Positions 1-8,650 of a DNA stretch of 34,610 nt are shown here, piece after piece. The DNA lies in the NCBI RefSeq assembly GCF_015207525.1, contig NZ_JADEWR010000007.1, positions 21,833 through 56,442 on the forward strand, written 5' to 3'. This stretch comes from Nodosilinea sp. LEGE 06152 (GTDB lineage Bacteria > Cyanobacteriota > Cyanobacteriia > Phormidesmidales > Phormidesmidaceae). Both the position numbers and the translations under genes were made by a program. Within the stretch, counting starts at the first letter, position 1. Every line of letters starts with the position of its first letter. Under the pieces are notes generated by a model. That model saw only the letters and a list, made by a program, of their open reading frames with translations. It was not told where the DNA came from and did not search any database.

Positions 1-753
1 ATGACCACCACCCTACCCTCTCCCGCACTTCAAGATCCCCTCACGGCCCCCATGCTCAACATTGCGGGGCTCAACTTTTACTACGGCGAAAGCCACATTC
101 TGCGCGATGTGGCGATGACGGTGCCCAAGGGGCAGATGGTGTGCCTAATTGGCCGCAACGGCGTGGGCAAGACCACGCTGCTGAAAAACATCATGGGGGT
201 GCTGCGGCCCCGCACGGGTGAAATTCGCTTTGAGGGGCAGGTCGTAAACGGGCTTTCGCCCGATCGCCGGGCGCGGTTGGGCATTGGCTATGTGCCCCAG
301 GGCCGCGAGGTGATTCCTCGGCTGACGGTGAAAGAAAACCTGATCATTGGTCAGGAAGCGCTGGGCAATCGGGGCAAGGCCGCCAAGGAGGTACCTGAGG
401 AAATCTACGAGCTGTTTCCGGTGCTCAAAACTATGCTCGATCGCATGGGGGGCGACCTCAGCGGTGGGCAGCAGCAGCAGCTGGCGATCGCCCGTGCCAT
501 CATGGGCCAGCCCAAACTGCTGGTGCTCGATGAGCCCACCGAAGGCATTCAGCCCTCGATCATTCTCGACATCGAGGCGGCGGTAAAGAAAATTGTGAAA
601 ACCACGGGCATTTCGGTACTGCTGGTCGAGCAGCACCTGCATTTTGTGCGCCAGGCCGACTACTACTACGCCATGCAGCGAGGTGGCATTGTGGCCCACG
701 GCCCCACCAGCGAGCTCACCAACGACATTATTCAGGAGTTCCTGGCGGTTTAA
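1..753 (+). CDS. urtE: Urea ABC transporter ATP-binding subunit UrtE
   Basis: ATPase of the high-affinity urea (UrtABCDE) importer, acting on the cytoplasmic face of the inner membrane with its partner ATPase UrtD. Visible motifs: Walker A GRNGVGKTT (residues 51-59), ABC signature LSGGQQQQLAIARA (from residue 153), Walker B LLVLDEPTEG (from 173) and VEQH before the C-terminal part. The YYGESHILRDV stretch near the N-terminus is characteristic of UrtE and separates it from branched-chain amino-acid LivF. The window opens on an ATG, but the in-frame ATG at 52 (MLNIAGLNFYYGE) matches the usual start of the family better, so the first 17 residues are uncertain. UrtE is normally the last gene of the operon and nothing transport-related follows here. 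Any NtcA control would lie upstream, outside the window. Confidence 0.93.
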   Translation: MTTTLPSPALQDPLTAPMLNIAGLNFYYGESHILRDVAMTVPKGQMVCLIGRNGVGKTTLLKNIMGVLRPRTGEIRFEGQVVNGLSPDRRARLGIGYVPQGREVIPRLTVKENLIIGQEALGNRGKAAKEVPEEIYELFPVLKTMLDRMGGDLSGGQQQQLAIARAIMGQPKLLVLDEPTEGIQPSIILDIEAAVKKIVKTTGISVLLVEQHLHFVRQADYYYAMQRGGIVAHGPTSELTNDIIQEFLAV

Positions 754-1333
754 CCGGCTTAAGCGCAATCTATTCATACCAGAGCAAACTGTCGCTTCTG
801 TTGGCGGGATGTAGACAAACGTCGATGGTCGGCAGCGGGCCTGGGATCTTGACGCGCCTGCTGCTTGGTCTAGACAACGGCACTACCCTAGACAGACTAG
901 ATGCCTTTAGGGGTAACGTTATCGCTCTTCAATGACTCTCAGATTTATAGCGATGGCCATTGCGTATGACAATTCACGTATTTGTGTTGTTACACGTATT
1001 CTCTGCCTAGAGTCATTGAAGAGAGATATTCTCCTCGATCGCGCCATCAGAAGCCCTGACTTTGCCCCAGGGGTGTACGGGGCGGTGCGTTGGGCGATCG
1101 CTACAACCGACCCCAACATGCGCCTTCAGCTACTGGGCCACGCAGCAGTTGATGGAGCCGTAGGCAACGCCTGTCGGTAATTGTCATAGCTGAAAAAATA
1201 TTCTTTAACCAAAAAATTTTTGTTTTAAAGCGGCTCCAAACAACAAGAACTGATGTAGAAACGCTAGTCACAAAGCTGTCACTTTTGAGCCCTACTATCG
1301 GAATTGTCGATTCTTGAACCCAATATCTGACAA
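754..1333. other. 580-bp intergenic region without a convincing gene
   Basis: No reading frame here looks like protein. The region contains three TAGACA-type motifs near 811-896, a 15-bp inverted repeat at 925-1023 (listed separately) and an AT-rich patch near 1195-1235 just before the next small gene. I see no tRNA or rRNA. A small RNA or a non-autonomous mobile remnant is possible but not shown. Confidence 0.6.
925..1023. repeat. 15-bp perfect inverted repeat flanking 69 nt (MITE-like or structured RNA)
   Basis: CTCTTCAATGACTCT at 925-939 is the exact reverse complement of 1009-1023. The interior carries a near-palindrome (GCGATGG/CCATTGC, about 950-963) and a direct repeat CACGTATT (975-982 and 993-1000). 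No target-site duplication is evident at the outer ends and there is no transposase ORF. It could be a miniature inverted-repeat element or the gene of a stable hairpin RNA. Confidence 0.6.
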
Positions 1334-1633
1334 TTGCAAATGAGCTTCTGCACAATGCAAAATCACTATCCCTGGAATACCACAGCTTTAATTGAGTGGC
1401 TAAAACAGGAACCTTGTTATCACGAAAAACAGCGTCTAGAAGCTATGTTAAACATACCAAAACACAGCATCAAATCGTGGCTAATCGATCCTACGCCAAC
1501 GATTACGCTGGCGCAAATTCGCGCGATCGCACAGTATAGAGGCTGGAATTTGAACCAAATGATTGATTGGCTAGAACTTCAGCCCGCCCATGTCAAAGAA
1601 CTGATTGATCAAGATATGTCTGGAGTCAGATAA
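1334..1633 (+). CDS. Small helix-turn-helix-like protein of unknown function
   Basis: A 99-residue ORF starting at TTG 1334, with in-frame ATGs at 1340 and 1355; the start is unresolved because no clear Shine-Dalgarno is seen. The middle (KHSIKSWL, then TITLAQIRAIAQYRGW) has the helix spacing of a small Cro/XRE-like DNA-binding fold, followed by LNQMIDWLEL. No membrane segment or signal peptide. It stands alone between the urtE tail region and the convergent treY gene, and ends about 50 nt before a strong bidirectional terminator. A regulatory role is inference from the helix pattern only; I do not recognise a named family. Lower GC than its neighbours hints at a different history. Confidence 0.55.
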   Translation: MQMSFCTMQNHYPWNTTALIEWLKQEPCYHEKQRLEAMLNIPKHSIKSWLIDPTPTITLAQIRAIAQYRGWNLNQMIDWLELQPAHVKELIDQDMSGVR

Positions 1634-1682
1634 AAAACCTTAAGCCACAGCAATATTAGTCTTCTCCTAAATCGTTCTCTTA

Positions 1683-1718
1683 AACAAAGAAGGCCGCCCG
1701 CGGGCGGCCTTCTTTGTT
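1683..1718. terminator. Perfect 36-bp palindrome, bidirectional terminator
   Basis: The arm AACAAAGAAGGCCGCCCG (1683-1700) is followed directly by its exact reverse complement (1701-1718). The GC-rich core is flanked by A-rich and T-rich ends, so a U-rich tail forms in either direction. It sits between the small plus-strand gene (stop at 1633) and treY on the minus strand (stop at 1729), as expected of a shared terminator for convergent genes. Confidence 0.88.
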
Positions 1719-1728
1719 GGCATGGGGG

Positions 1729-4521
1729 TTATTCGGCAGCTTCGCCAATGAGGATAGCCACCGGAAAGGTCGCCAGTATGGTCGATAGGGGGGTGTCTTC
1801 GGCCGCCGTCACCGTTTCGCCGGTAATCCAGTTCTGCCAGCTTTGCACGTGGCCGGGTAGGGCCAGGGTAGTATCGGCCCACACTTTACCAATCGGGTAG
1901 TCGCCGGGAGCCGTCAGCTGAGTCAAAAAGCGGGGAGCGATCGCCACCACCCACTGATTGCCCCGCTGCCGCGCAAAGGCCACCACGCTGTCTTCGGCGG
2001 TGCCCCGGGCAAAGAGGGGCTGGTAGTCGCCCTGCTCAAACAGGTCGGAGTAGGCCTGCCGCGCCGACAAACCGCAGTGAGTCACCCAGAGTTTAATGCG
2101 CCCGTCGCGGCGGTACTCCAGCAGGTTTTGCAGCAGGCCTGGGCGATCGCCTTCAGCCCAGTGCTGCAGCTCTTGCAGCCAGTGGCGGCGCAGGTTGTAG
2201 TCTACTGGGCGGCGGTTGTCGGGGTCAACCACGCTAAAATCCCACAGCTCTTGGCCCTGGTAGATATCGGGCACCCCTGGCAGCATCAGCTTGAGCACCA
2301 CCTGAGCCAGCGAGTTGTAGATGCCGTAGTCGGCAATGCGCTGCTGAAACTGGCGAAACTCCTGCAGAAACAGGTTCTTTTCGCCGGGGGTGAGAATGGC
2401 GCGGGTAAAGGCCACGTAGCCGTCTTCGTAGTCGGCATCGGGGCGCAGCCAGGCGGTGTGCACCTTGGCCTCGCGCACGGCCTTGACCACGTAGTCGGCC
2501 ATGCGATCGCTAAAGCTGGCTAGCTCGCTGTCATCAAACGGGAAGGCCCCCACCAGGGTTTGGTAGAGAAAATATTCGTCGTTGGCGTCGGGCACCACGC
2601 GATCGCGCACCACCGTTTTGTGGCTGCCGTTGAGGTTACGCCAGTTGTTTACCGCCGCCTCCCACTCCGTCGGCAGTTCAGACAGCACGTTAAGCCGCGC
2701 CCGCACGTCTTCGCTGCGCTTGGTGTCGTGGGTAGAGGTGGCATTGATGGCGTGGGGCCACTGCTGCTGCCGCTGCTGCTGCCGCTGGTGAAACTGCCGC
2801 ACCGAAAGGCCAAAATGCCCCGGTGATCCGCCCACCTCGTTTAGGCTGATGAAGCGGTTGTAGCTGTAGAACAGCGTGTCTTCTAAACCCTTGGCCATCA
2901 GCGGGCCGGTAAACTGCTGCAGGCGCATAACAAAGTGCAGCCACTGGGCCTTTTCTTCGTCCGGCAAAGAGCCTTCGTAGTTGAGCGACAGAAATTTTTC
3001 GATCAGGTTTAGCTCGTTGACCAGCTGGGGAATACGCCTGCGGGCCGCTTCGATCGCCTCCTGCACGTAGGCCAAATCGCGCTCAGAAATGCCCTTTTCG
3101 TTGGCGTAGGTGCAGTAGATCGGAAAGGCAATCAGCACCTCTTCAATGGCGGTGCGCAAACCATACAGCGTCAGGTCGCGCCCGTAGCGGTACTGCTGAC
3201 ACACCCGCTTGAGAAAGCGGGCCAGGTTGTTGATATCACCCACCAGGTTGGTGTCAGCAATTAGCTGTTTTTTCTGCCTCACCAGGTCAGTGTAGGGCGT
3301 CGTTTCACCGGTTAGCTGCTGATAGATATGGCTAAACGCATCCTGATTTTCCTGCTGGCAAAAAATGCCGTTGAGCTGGGTCAGCGCGTCGTAGCCGGAG
3401 GTGCCCTGAATAGGCCAGCCCGCAGGCAGCGTTTCCTCCATCTCCAGAATTTTTTCTACCACAATGTAGGTGTCATTCAGGCGATGGCGCAGCCGCTCCA
3501 GGTAGCGGGTGGGGTCGTACAGTCCGTCGATGTGGTCAACTCTAACCCCGTTAAACTGACCGCCCTTCACCATCTGGCAAATCAGGTCGTGGGTCTGATC
3601 AAAGACATCTTCGTTGTCTACCTTGAGGCAAATCAGCTCGTTAACGGTAAAGAACCGCCGGTAGTTGAGTTCCTCTGCCCCCACTTTCCAAAACGAGAGC
3701 CGGTAAAACTGTTCTGCCAGCAGCTCATCGAGCAGATCAAAGCTGCTGGGCTGGTCGGGAGTGCCGTTAAACAGCACTAGATTCTGATCAATAAATTCGC
3801 GTACCTCATCGCTTTCCTGGTAGACATCCCACAGCAGGCTCTTGGCAAACTGAGCCTGGTCGCGGTACTCGCGTCCGTGCAGATCGACAATGGCATTTTT
3901 GACCAGGTAGAGAATGCCAGAAATTTTAATAAAGGTGCGATCGCGCCGATCTAAATGCTGCGCCAGCCGCCCCGACTGGTAGCTCAAAAATCGCCCATAG
4001 GACTCAATTCGCACCGGAAACTGAAGGCCGTAATAGTTGACGCTCAGGCCCGATTCGTCGTAGCTGAGCTGAATTTCACCCCGCTCCAGGCAGCGATCGT
4101 AAAAATCCCCCAGCATAGGCGCGAGCACCTTGCCGCCCAGCTCCTCAGGCCCTTCCCACTCAATATCAAAGAAGTCGAAGTAGGGCGAGTTGGTACCGTA
4201 CTCCATGACATCCATGAGGTAGCGGTTCTGGCCGTCGTAGGCCATGTGATTGGGCACAATGTCCTGCAGCCAGCCCAACCCGTGGTGGTGCGCCGTGTCG
4301 ATCAGCGGCTGAAATGCCTCTTGCCCACCGAGTTCGGGGTTGAGCTGGGTGGGGTCGACGACATCGTAGCCGTGGGTGCTGCCCTGCCGCGCCTTAAAAA
4401 TTGGCGACGCATAGATATCTGAAATGCCTAAGCTTTTGAGATAGTCGACAATGCCCTGGGCCGCAGCAAAGCCAAATTCTGAATTAAACTGAATGCGGTA
4501 AGTGGCGGTGGGAATACGCAT
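1729..4521 (-). CDS. treY: Maltooligosyl trehalose synthase TreY
   Basis: Glycoside hydrolase family 13 enzyme that isomerises the reducing-end alpha-1,4 bond of maltodextrins to alpha-1,1, giving maltooligosyl trehalose in the cytosol. The N-terminus MRIPTATYRIQF is canonical. Other family motifs: DIVPNHMAYD; GVRVDHIDGL with the likely nucleophile at about D329; IVVEKIL with the likely acid/base at about E356; and THDTKRSED. I chose ATG 4521 (930 aa) rather than the in-frame TTG 4533 because it matches the family start. It lies about 70 bp downstream of treZ on the same strand, so the two probably form an operon. A Q/R-rich stretch near 2759-2792 comes from a CTG-type codon repeat and is probably a harmless loop. 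A strong terminator follows. Confidence 0.95.
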   Translation of the reverse strand: MRIPTATYRIQFNSEFGFAAAQGIVDYLKSLGISDIYASPIFKARQGSTHGYDVVDPTQLNPELGGQEAFQPLIDTAHHHGLGWLQDIVPNHMAYDGQNRYLMDVMEYGTNSPYFDFFDIEWEGPEELGGKVLAPMLGDFYDRCLERGEIQLSYDESGLSVNYYGLQFPVRIESYGRFLSYQSGRLAQHLDRRDRTFIKISGILYLVKNAIVDLHGREYRDQAQFAKSLLWDVYQESDEVREFIDQNLVLFNGTPDQPSSFDLLDELLAEQFYRLSFWKVGAEELNYRRFFTVNELICLKVDNEDVFDQTHDLICQMVKGGQFNGVRVDHIDGLYDPTRYLERLRHRLNDTYIVVEKILEMEETLPAGWPIQGTSGYDALTQLNGIFCQQENQDAFSHIYQQLTGETTPYTDLVRQKKQLIADTNLVGDINNLARFLKRVCQQYRYGRDLTLYGLRTAIEEVLIAFPIYCTYANEKGISERDLAYVQEAIEAARRRIPQLVNELNLIEKFLSLNYEGSLPDEEKAQWLHFVMRLQQFTGPLMAKGLEDTLFYSYNRFISLNEVGGSPGHFGLSVRQFHQRQQQRQQQWPHAINATSTHDTKRSEDVRARLNVLSELPTEWEAAVNNWRNLNGSHKTVVRDRVVPDANDEYFLYQTLVGAFPFDDSELASFSDRMADYVVKAVREAKVHTAWLRPDADYEDGYVAFTRAILTPGEKNLFLQEFRQFQQRIADYGIYNSLAQVVLKLMLPGVPDIYQGQELWDFSVVDPDNRRPVDYNLRRHWLQELQHWAEGDRPGLLQNLLEYRRDGRIKLWVTHCGLSARQAYSDLFEQGDYQPLFARGTAEDSVVAFARQRGNQWVVAIAPRFLTQLTAPGDYPIGKVWADTTLALPGHVQSWQNWITGETVTAAEDTPLSTILATFPVAILIGEAAE

Positions 4522-4592
4522 GGCGAGTTCCAAAAAAGGATGAAAGATTCAACAAACTAGAACCTTTAGTTGGGCGAGAAACACCCGCGTAG

Positions 4593-6473
4593 CTATGCCG
4601 CCGAATATAGCGCAAAGCTTAGAGAAGGCAGCTCTAGCGACTGCGCTTCGGTAATTTTTTCGGGTAGAGATGACCCAGGCCCATCCCATTCGGGGGCGGC
4701 CGAGTCTAGCTTAAGCAACCAGGGCCGATCGGTCGGCAAAACATCAATAATGCTAACGGCCTGATTGAAATTCATTAGGCACAGCAGCGGCCCCTCTGCT
4801 AGGGTGCGCTCATACATAATGGTCTTGGTTTCGTCGTCACTGGTGATCTTGATGTCTTTAGAGTAGGAGGGCGTGCTGAGCTTTAGCTGTCGCCGCAGTT
4901 CAAGCAGCCGCTTGTAGTACCGCAAAATGGTGTTGTGCTGCCCTTCGTTGCGCAAGTTCCAGTTCAGCTTTGAGGCTTCAAAGGTGGCTACTTCGTGGGC
5001 GGGGGCGGGTTCACCAAACCCGTGGGCCTCTTTAAATTCGCGTTTGCGGCCCTGGTACACGGCCTCCACCAAATCTGGGTCGCTGTGGTCAATGAAGTAG
5101 TTAAAGGGGGCTACTTCACCGTATTCTTCGCCCATAAACAGCAGAGGAATGTAGGGAGAAGTAATTAAAATCGATGCCGTTAGTTTGAGGGCATCAAAGG
5201 GCACCAGCTTGGAAAGGCGATCGCAGCCTTTGGCATTACCAATTTGATCGTGGTTTTGGGCACAAACAATGAATTGATGGGAGGGCAACTCGGTGGCTGA
5301 GTTGCCGTGTCGCCGCCGCCGAAAAGGTGAGTAGGTGCCGCTGTAGATAAAGCGATCGCGGATGGCCGTTGCCAGCGCTTCACAGGTGCCAAAATCTTGA
5401 TAGTACCCGTAGCGCTCTCCCGTAATCACCGTGTGCAGAGCGTGGTGAAAGTCGTCGCTCCACTGGGCCTGGAGGGCAAACCCACCCTGCTCAACGGGGC
5501 GAATAATGCGAACGTCGTTTAGATCACTTTCAGCGGTGACGTAGAGGGGCTTACCCAGATGGTCAGACAGCTCAACTACCGCCTCTGCTATCTCCGCCAA
5601 AATGTGCTTGGCGCTGAAGTCATAGATGGCGTGAATAGCGTCGAGCCGCAGCCCGTCGATGTGAAATTCTCGCAGCCAGTAAAGCGCGTTTTCAATGCAG
5701 TACTGCCGCACGCCATCGGACCAGGTGTCGTCAAAATTGATCGCGTTGCCCCAGGGCGTATTGTATTTGTCGGTGGTGTAGGGGCCATAGTTACCGGTGT
5801 AATTACCCTCTGGCCCAAAGTGGTTATAGACCACATCTAAAATGACCGCCAACCCTTCCTGGTGGCAGGCATCGACCAGGCGCTTTAGGCCTTCGGGGCC
5901 GCCGTAGGAGTTTTGGGTAGCGTAGGGAAACACGCCGTCGTAGCCCCAGTTTCGCTCCCCCGGAAACTGCGCCACCGGCAAAATTTCGATGGCGGTAATG
6001 CCCAGCGCTTTGAGGTCGGCCAGCTGCGCGATCGCAGCATCAAACGTTCCCTCAGCCGTAAACGTGCCGATGTGAACTTCGTAGATAACGTAGTCAGACC
6101 AGGGAATATTTTTCCAGGCGGCATCGCCCCAGCTGTAAGTGTTGAGGTTGACGACAGCCGACGGGCCATGCACCCCCTCTGGCTGATAAAAAGAGGCCGG
6201 ATCGGGCCGCAGATCGCCCCCATTAATGCGGTAGAGATAGTGTGTTCCTTCGGCTACGTTATCTACTGTTTGAGTCCAGTAGCCTTGCTCACTTTTCTCC
6301 ATTAGAAAAGCTTCTTTTTTAGGCGATAGTAGCTGTAGCTCTACCGAGTCGAGCTCAGGCCCCCAAAGTGTAAAATGGCACCGTCCATCAGTTTGGAGAA
6401 TAGCTCCAACTTCAAGGTCTGCTCGCATAGGAATAATTTTGGGTGATGAGGTGAATGGTGTTGCATTGATCAA
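4593..6473 (-). CDS. treZ: Malto-oligosyltrehalose trehalohydrolase TreZ
   Basis: GH13 enzyme that releases trehalose from the maltooligosyl trehalose made by TreY. It has an N-terminal E-set-like region (FTLWGPELDSVELQLL), then the catalytic barrel with EVHIGTFTAEGTF, VVYNHFGPEGNY, GLRLDAIHAI (nucleophile about D278), YVTAESDLND (acid about E315) and QNHDQIGN. Two starts are possible: TTG 6473 (626 aa), preceded by GGAG at 8 nt spacing, or ATG 6428 (MRADLEVG, 611 aa), closer to the usual family start but without a visible ribosome-binding site. It is first in a treZ-treY unit; trehalose here likely serves desiccation or salt tolerance, which is inference from cyanobacterial physiology. Confidence 0.94.
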   Translation of the reverse strand: MINATPFTSSPKIIPMRADLEVGAILQTDGRCHFTLWGPELDSVELQLLSPKKEAFLMEKSEQGYWTQTVDNVAEGTHYLYRINGGDLRPDPASFYQPEGVHGPSAVVNLNTYSWGDAAWKNIPWSDYVIYEVHIGTFTAEGTFDAAIAQLADLKALGITAIEILPVAQFPGERNWGYDGVFPYATQNSYGGPEGLKRLVDACHQEGLAVILDVVYNHFGPEGNYTGNYGPYTTDKYNTPWGNAINFDDTWSDGVRQYCIENALYWLREFHIDGLRLDAIHAIYDFSAKHILAEIAEAVVELSDHLGKPLYVTAESDLNDVRIIRPVEQGGFALQAQWSDDFHHALHTVITGERYGYYQDFGTCEALATAIRDRFIYSGTYSPFRRRRHGNSATELPSHQFIVCAQNHDQIGNAKGCDRLSKLVPFDALKLTASILITSPYIPLLFMGEEYGEVAPFNYFIDHSDPDLVEAVYQGRKREFKEAHGFGEPAPAHEVATFEASKLNWNLRNEGQHNTILRYYKRLLELRRQLKLSTPSYSKDIKITSDDETKTIMYERTLAEGPLLCLMNFNQAVSIIDVLPTDRPWLLKLDSAAPEWDGPGSSLPEKITEAQSLELPSLSFALYSAA

Positions 6474-6702
6474 AAATCATGCTCCGTCACTTTAGCAGTG
6501 CTCTATTCATTCCCAATCTTCTTTTAGGTAGATTATGAGCGTTGCTGCAATAGCCGCTATGGCCCTGTGGTAAAAGCGGCGAAAGGAGCCACCTTCCAGG
6601 GTTTTGAGGCGGCTACCCCTACGACGCTTAAATTTGGCTGCCTAGACTACATTGAGAGATTAGCGACCCTATTAAGCCTCCCATTAATCCCCCACTCTGG
6701 CC

Positions 6703-8418
6703 GTGCTCGACTTGCTGCTGCACCCCCTCGATACCTGGTTAGGCGCGGCACTGCCTGCCTCTGCCCCGACAGAGGCAACAGAGACAGCCGACTACTGGTA
6801 CCAGGGCTATTGCCCCCGTACCAGGCAGCATTACGGGCTACCCCGCACGGCGCTAGCTAAGGCTGCGGCCCAGCGGCTGATGGCGCAGCTGCCAGCCCCT
6901 GACTCGGGGAAAGGCAAAATGTACGGGGTGCTGGTGGTGCAAACCCCCACCGGGATCGGGGTGCTGAAAGCGTTTTCGGGCCTGTGGCAGGGACAGGCGC
7001 AGGTGCCCGGCTGGGTGCCGCCGATACCGGGGCGATCGCAGGTGGCGCTGCAAGAGGCCCGCACCCTCGATGCGCTGGAGACGATTAAAGACCGCCTGTT
7101 GGTTCTACAGAACTTGCCTGAGCGGGAGAGCTACGCTCGGTGGCAGCAAGAGCAGGCTGAGGCTCGCCAGACCCTAAACCAGCAGCACCGCGATCGCAAA
7201 CAGGCCCGCGATCGCCACCGCCAAACCCTAGTCTGCACCCTAGCAGGAGAATCCCTTACGTCAGCCCTAGCCACCCTAGAGCAGGAGAGCCGCGGCGATA
7301 AGGCCGAGCTGCGACAGTTTAAGCAGCGGTGGCGCGATCGCCTCGCCTCCCTAGAAGCCACCATTCAATCTGCCGATGCCGAAATCGTCGCTCTCAAGCA
7401 GCAGCGCCGCGATCTCTCCCGCCAGCTCCAAGCTGAGATGCACGCCGCCTACACCCTCACTAACTTTGCCGGTGAATCCCTGGCCATTCAAAATTTGGCG
7501 GCGCAGGGCAATCTGCCCACGGGCACAGGCGACTGCTGTGCTCCCAAGCTGCTGCACGCGGCGGCTCAGCTCGGCCTGGTGCCCCTGGCCATGGCCGAGT
7601 TTTGGTGGGGGCCACACCAGGGCGACAAACAGCCGGGGAAATTTTACGGTGCCTGCACCGATCGCTGCCAGCCAATTATGGGGTTTCTGCTGTCGGGGTT
7701 GTCGGCTCAGGTATTGGCAGCAGCAGACATCCCTGTAGGGGCGCAGCATGCTGCGCCCCTACAAGTTGGGAACATGCCGCCAGGGTTTGAGATTCCCGTT
7801 CTATACCAAGACCAATGGCTGATCGCGGTGGATAAGCCTGCGGGGCTGCTGTCGGTGCCGGGGCGCTACAGCGATCGCCAGGATAGCGTGCTCACCCGCC
7901 TGCGATCGGCCCTACCTGAGGGAGCGTTTTTGCAACCCGTCCACCGACTCGACCAGGACACCTCCGGCGTGCTGCTGCTGGCGCTCGATGCCGAAACCCA
8001 CCGCCAGCTCTGCCAGCAGTTTGAGCAGCGCCAGGTGCAAAAAGCCTACCAGGCGATCGTGGTGGGAACTGTTGCCAAATCGTCGGGGATTATTGACCTG
8101 CCGCTGTGGGGCGACCCGACGCAGCGACCCCGGCAGCAGGTGAATTGGCAGCAGGGCAAGCCCAGCCAGACCAAGTTTGAGGTGCTACACCGCGAGGGAG
8201 CACTAGCGCGAATTGCCTTTTACCCGCTGACGGGGCGCACTCACCAACTGCGCGTCCATGCCGCCCATCCCCAGGGGTTGAATGCGCCGATTTGGGGCGA
8301 TCGCCTTTACAGCCACAGCAAACCGGGGCAGCGCCTGCACCTCCATGCCGAGCGGCTGCAATTCATTCATCCCCATAAACAGGATGCAATCAGCTTCAAT
8401 TCTCCCCTCCCCTTCTGA
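6703..8418 (+). CDS. RluA-family RNA pseudouridine synthase, long form with N-terminal extension
   Basis: A 571-residue pseudouridine synthase, probably acting on rRNA or tRNA. The C-terminal catalytic domain begins around VLYQDQWLIAVDKPAGLLSVPGR and holds the signature HRLDQDTSGVLLLA, with catalytic aspartate about D417. The first 330 residues match the long-form architecture of the family: YCPRTRQHYGLP, then GKMYGVLVV and AFSG, a charged coiled coil (about 137-245), then GTGDCCAPKLL and FYGACTDRCQPIMGFLL with conserved cysteines. The start is GTG 6703; no strong ribosome-binding site is visible. In the linker between the two parts, residues about 344-354 are encoded by a perfect 30-bp palindromic repeat, kept in frame. 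RNA substrate unknown. Confidence 0.88.
   Translation: MLDLLLHPLDTWLGAALPASAPTEATETADYWYQGYCPRTRQHYGLPRTALAKAAAQRLMAQLPAPDSGKGKMYGVLVVQTPTGIGVLKAFSGLWQGQAQVPGWVPPIPGRSQVALQEARTLDALETIKDRLLVLQNLPERESYARWQQEQAEARQTLNQQHRDRKQARDRHRQTLVCTLAGESLTSALATLEQESRGDKAELRQFKQRWRDRLASLEATIQSADAEIVALKQQRRDLSRQLQAEMHAAYTLTNFAGESLAIQNLAAQGNLPTGTGDCCAPKLLHAAAQLGLVPLAMAEFWWGPHQGDKQPGKFYGACTDRCQPIMGFLLSGLSAQVLAAADIPVGAQHAAPLQVGNMPPGFEIPVLYQDQWLIAVDKPAGLLSVPGRYSDRQDSVLTRLRSALPEGAFLQPVHRLDQDTSGVLLLALDAETHRQLCQQFEQRQVQKAYQAIVVGTVAKSSGIIDLPLWGDPTQRPRQQVNWQQGKPSQTKFEVLHREGALARIAFYPLTGRTHQLRVHAAHPQGLNAPIWGDRLYSHSKPGQRLHLHAERLQFIHPHKQDAISFNSPLPF
7734..7763. repeat. 30-bp perfect palindromic repeat inside the pseudouridine synthase gene
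   Basis: TGTAGGGGCGCAGCA (7734-7748) is followed directly by its exact reverse complement. It resembles the GTAGGGGC...GCCCCTAC palindromes dispersed between cyanobacterial genes, but here it is coding, reading VGAQHAAPLQV in the interdomain linker without breaking the frame. A relative with the same GGGC...GCCC logic lies at 25844-25863. Confidence 0.85.
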
Positions 8419-8476
8419 GCCACCTCAGTACAGGTGCGCAATCGCGGCTGTTTACTGTAATAGGGGCAAAACGTAC

Positions 8477-8650
8477 CTATGAAGCGAGCAGAGCGGCAAC
8501 TGCATCCTTCGACATAAAGCGCCTAAAATCCAGAGTCTCTACCAGAACCAGCTTGTCATCGGGGGAATAGTGGAGAATGACTTGCCCCTCCTCCTCTGCA
8601 TAGACAATAGGTTCTTGCGATAGCTCAACCAGTAATTCAGCGGACGAATC
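8477..8650 (-). pseudogene. DUF2283-like small protein, probably 5'-truncated
   Basis: The C-terminal 55 or so residues of a minus-strand frame (LLVELSQEPIVYAEEEGQVI, then LHYSPDDKLVLVETLDFRRF) look like the short DUF2283-type proteins of cyanobacteria. The frame stays open upstream to 8869, but residues beyond about 8650 show no family resemblance and lie opposite a convincing HTH frame on the plus strand. I see no start codon with a ribosome-binding site near 8650. Most likely this is a gene end joined to foreign DNA; a chimeric but expressed 130-aa protein cannot be excluded. The upper boundary is approximate. Confidence 0.45.

Noticed and set aside
932..1180. 82-residue plus-strand ORF over the inverted repeat
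   Set aside because: It starts inside the left arm of the inverted repeat, has no ribosome-binding site, and the translation has no recognisable pattern.
2759..2792. CTG/CCGCTG trinucleotide repeat as a separate element
   Set aside because: It is inside treY and encodes a short Q/R-rich loop; too short and imperfect to be more than a codon run.
2077..4422. Plus-strand ORFs opposite treY (2077-2523, 3328-3780, 3955-4422)
   Set aside because: Shadows of treY; valine/glutamine/histidine-rich translations without domains.
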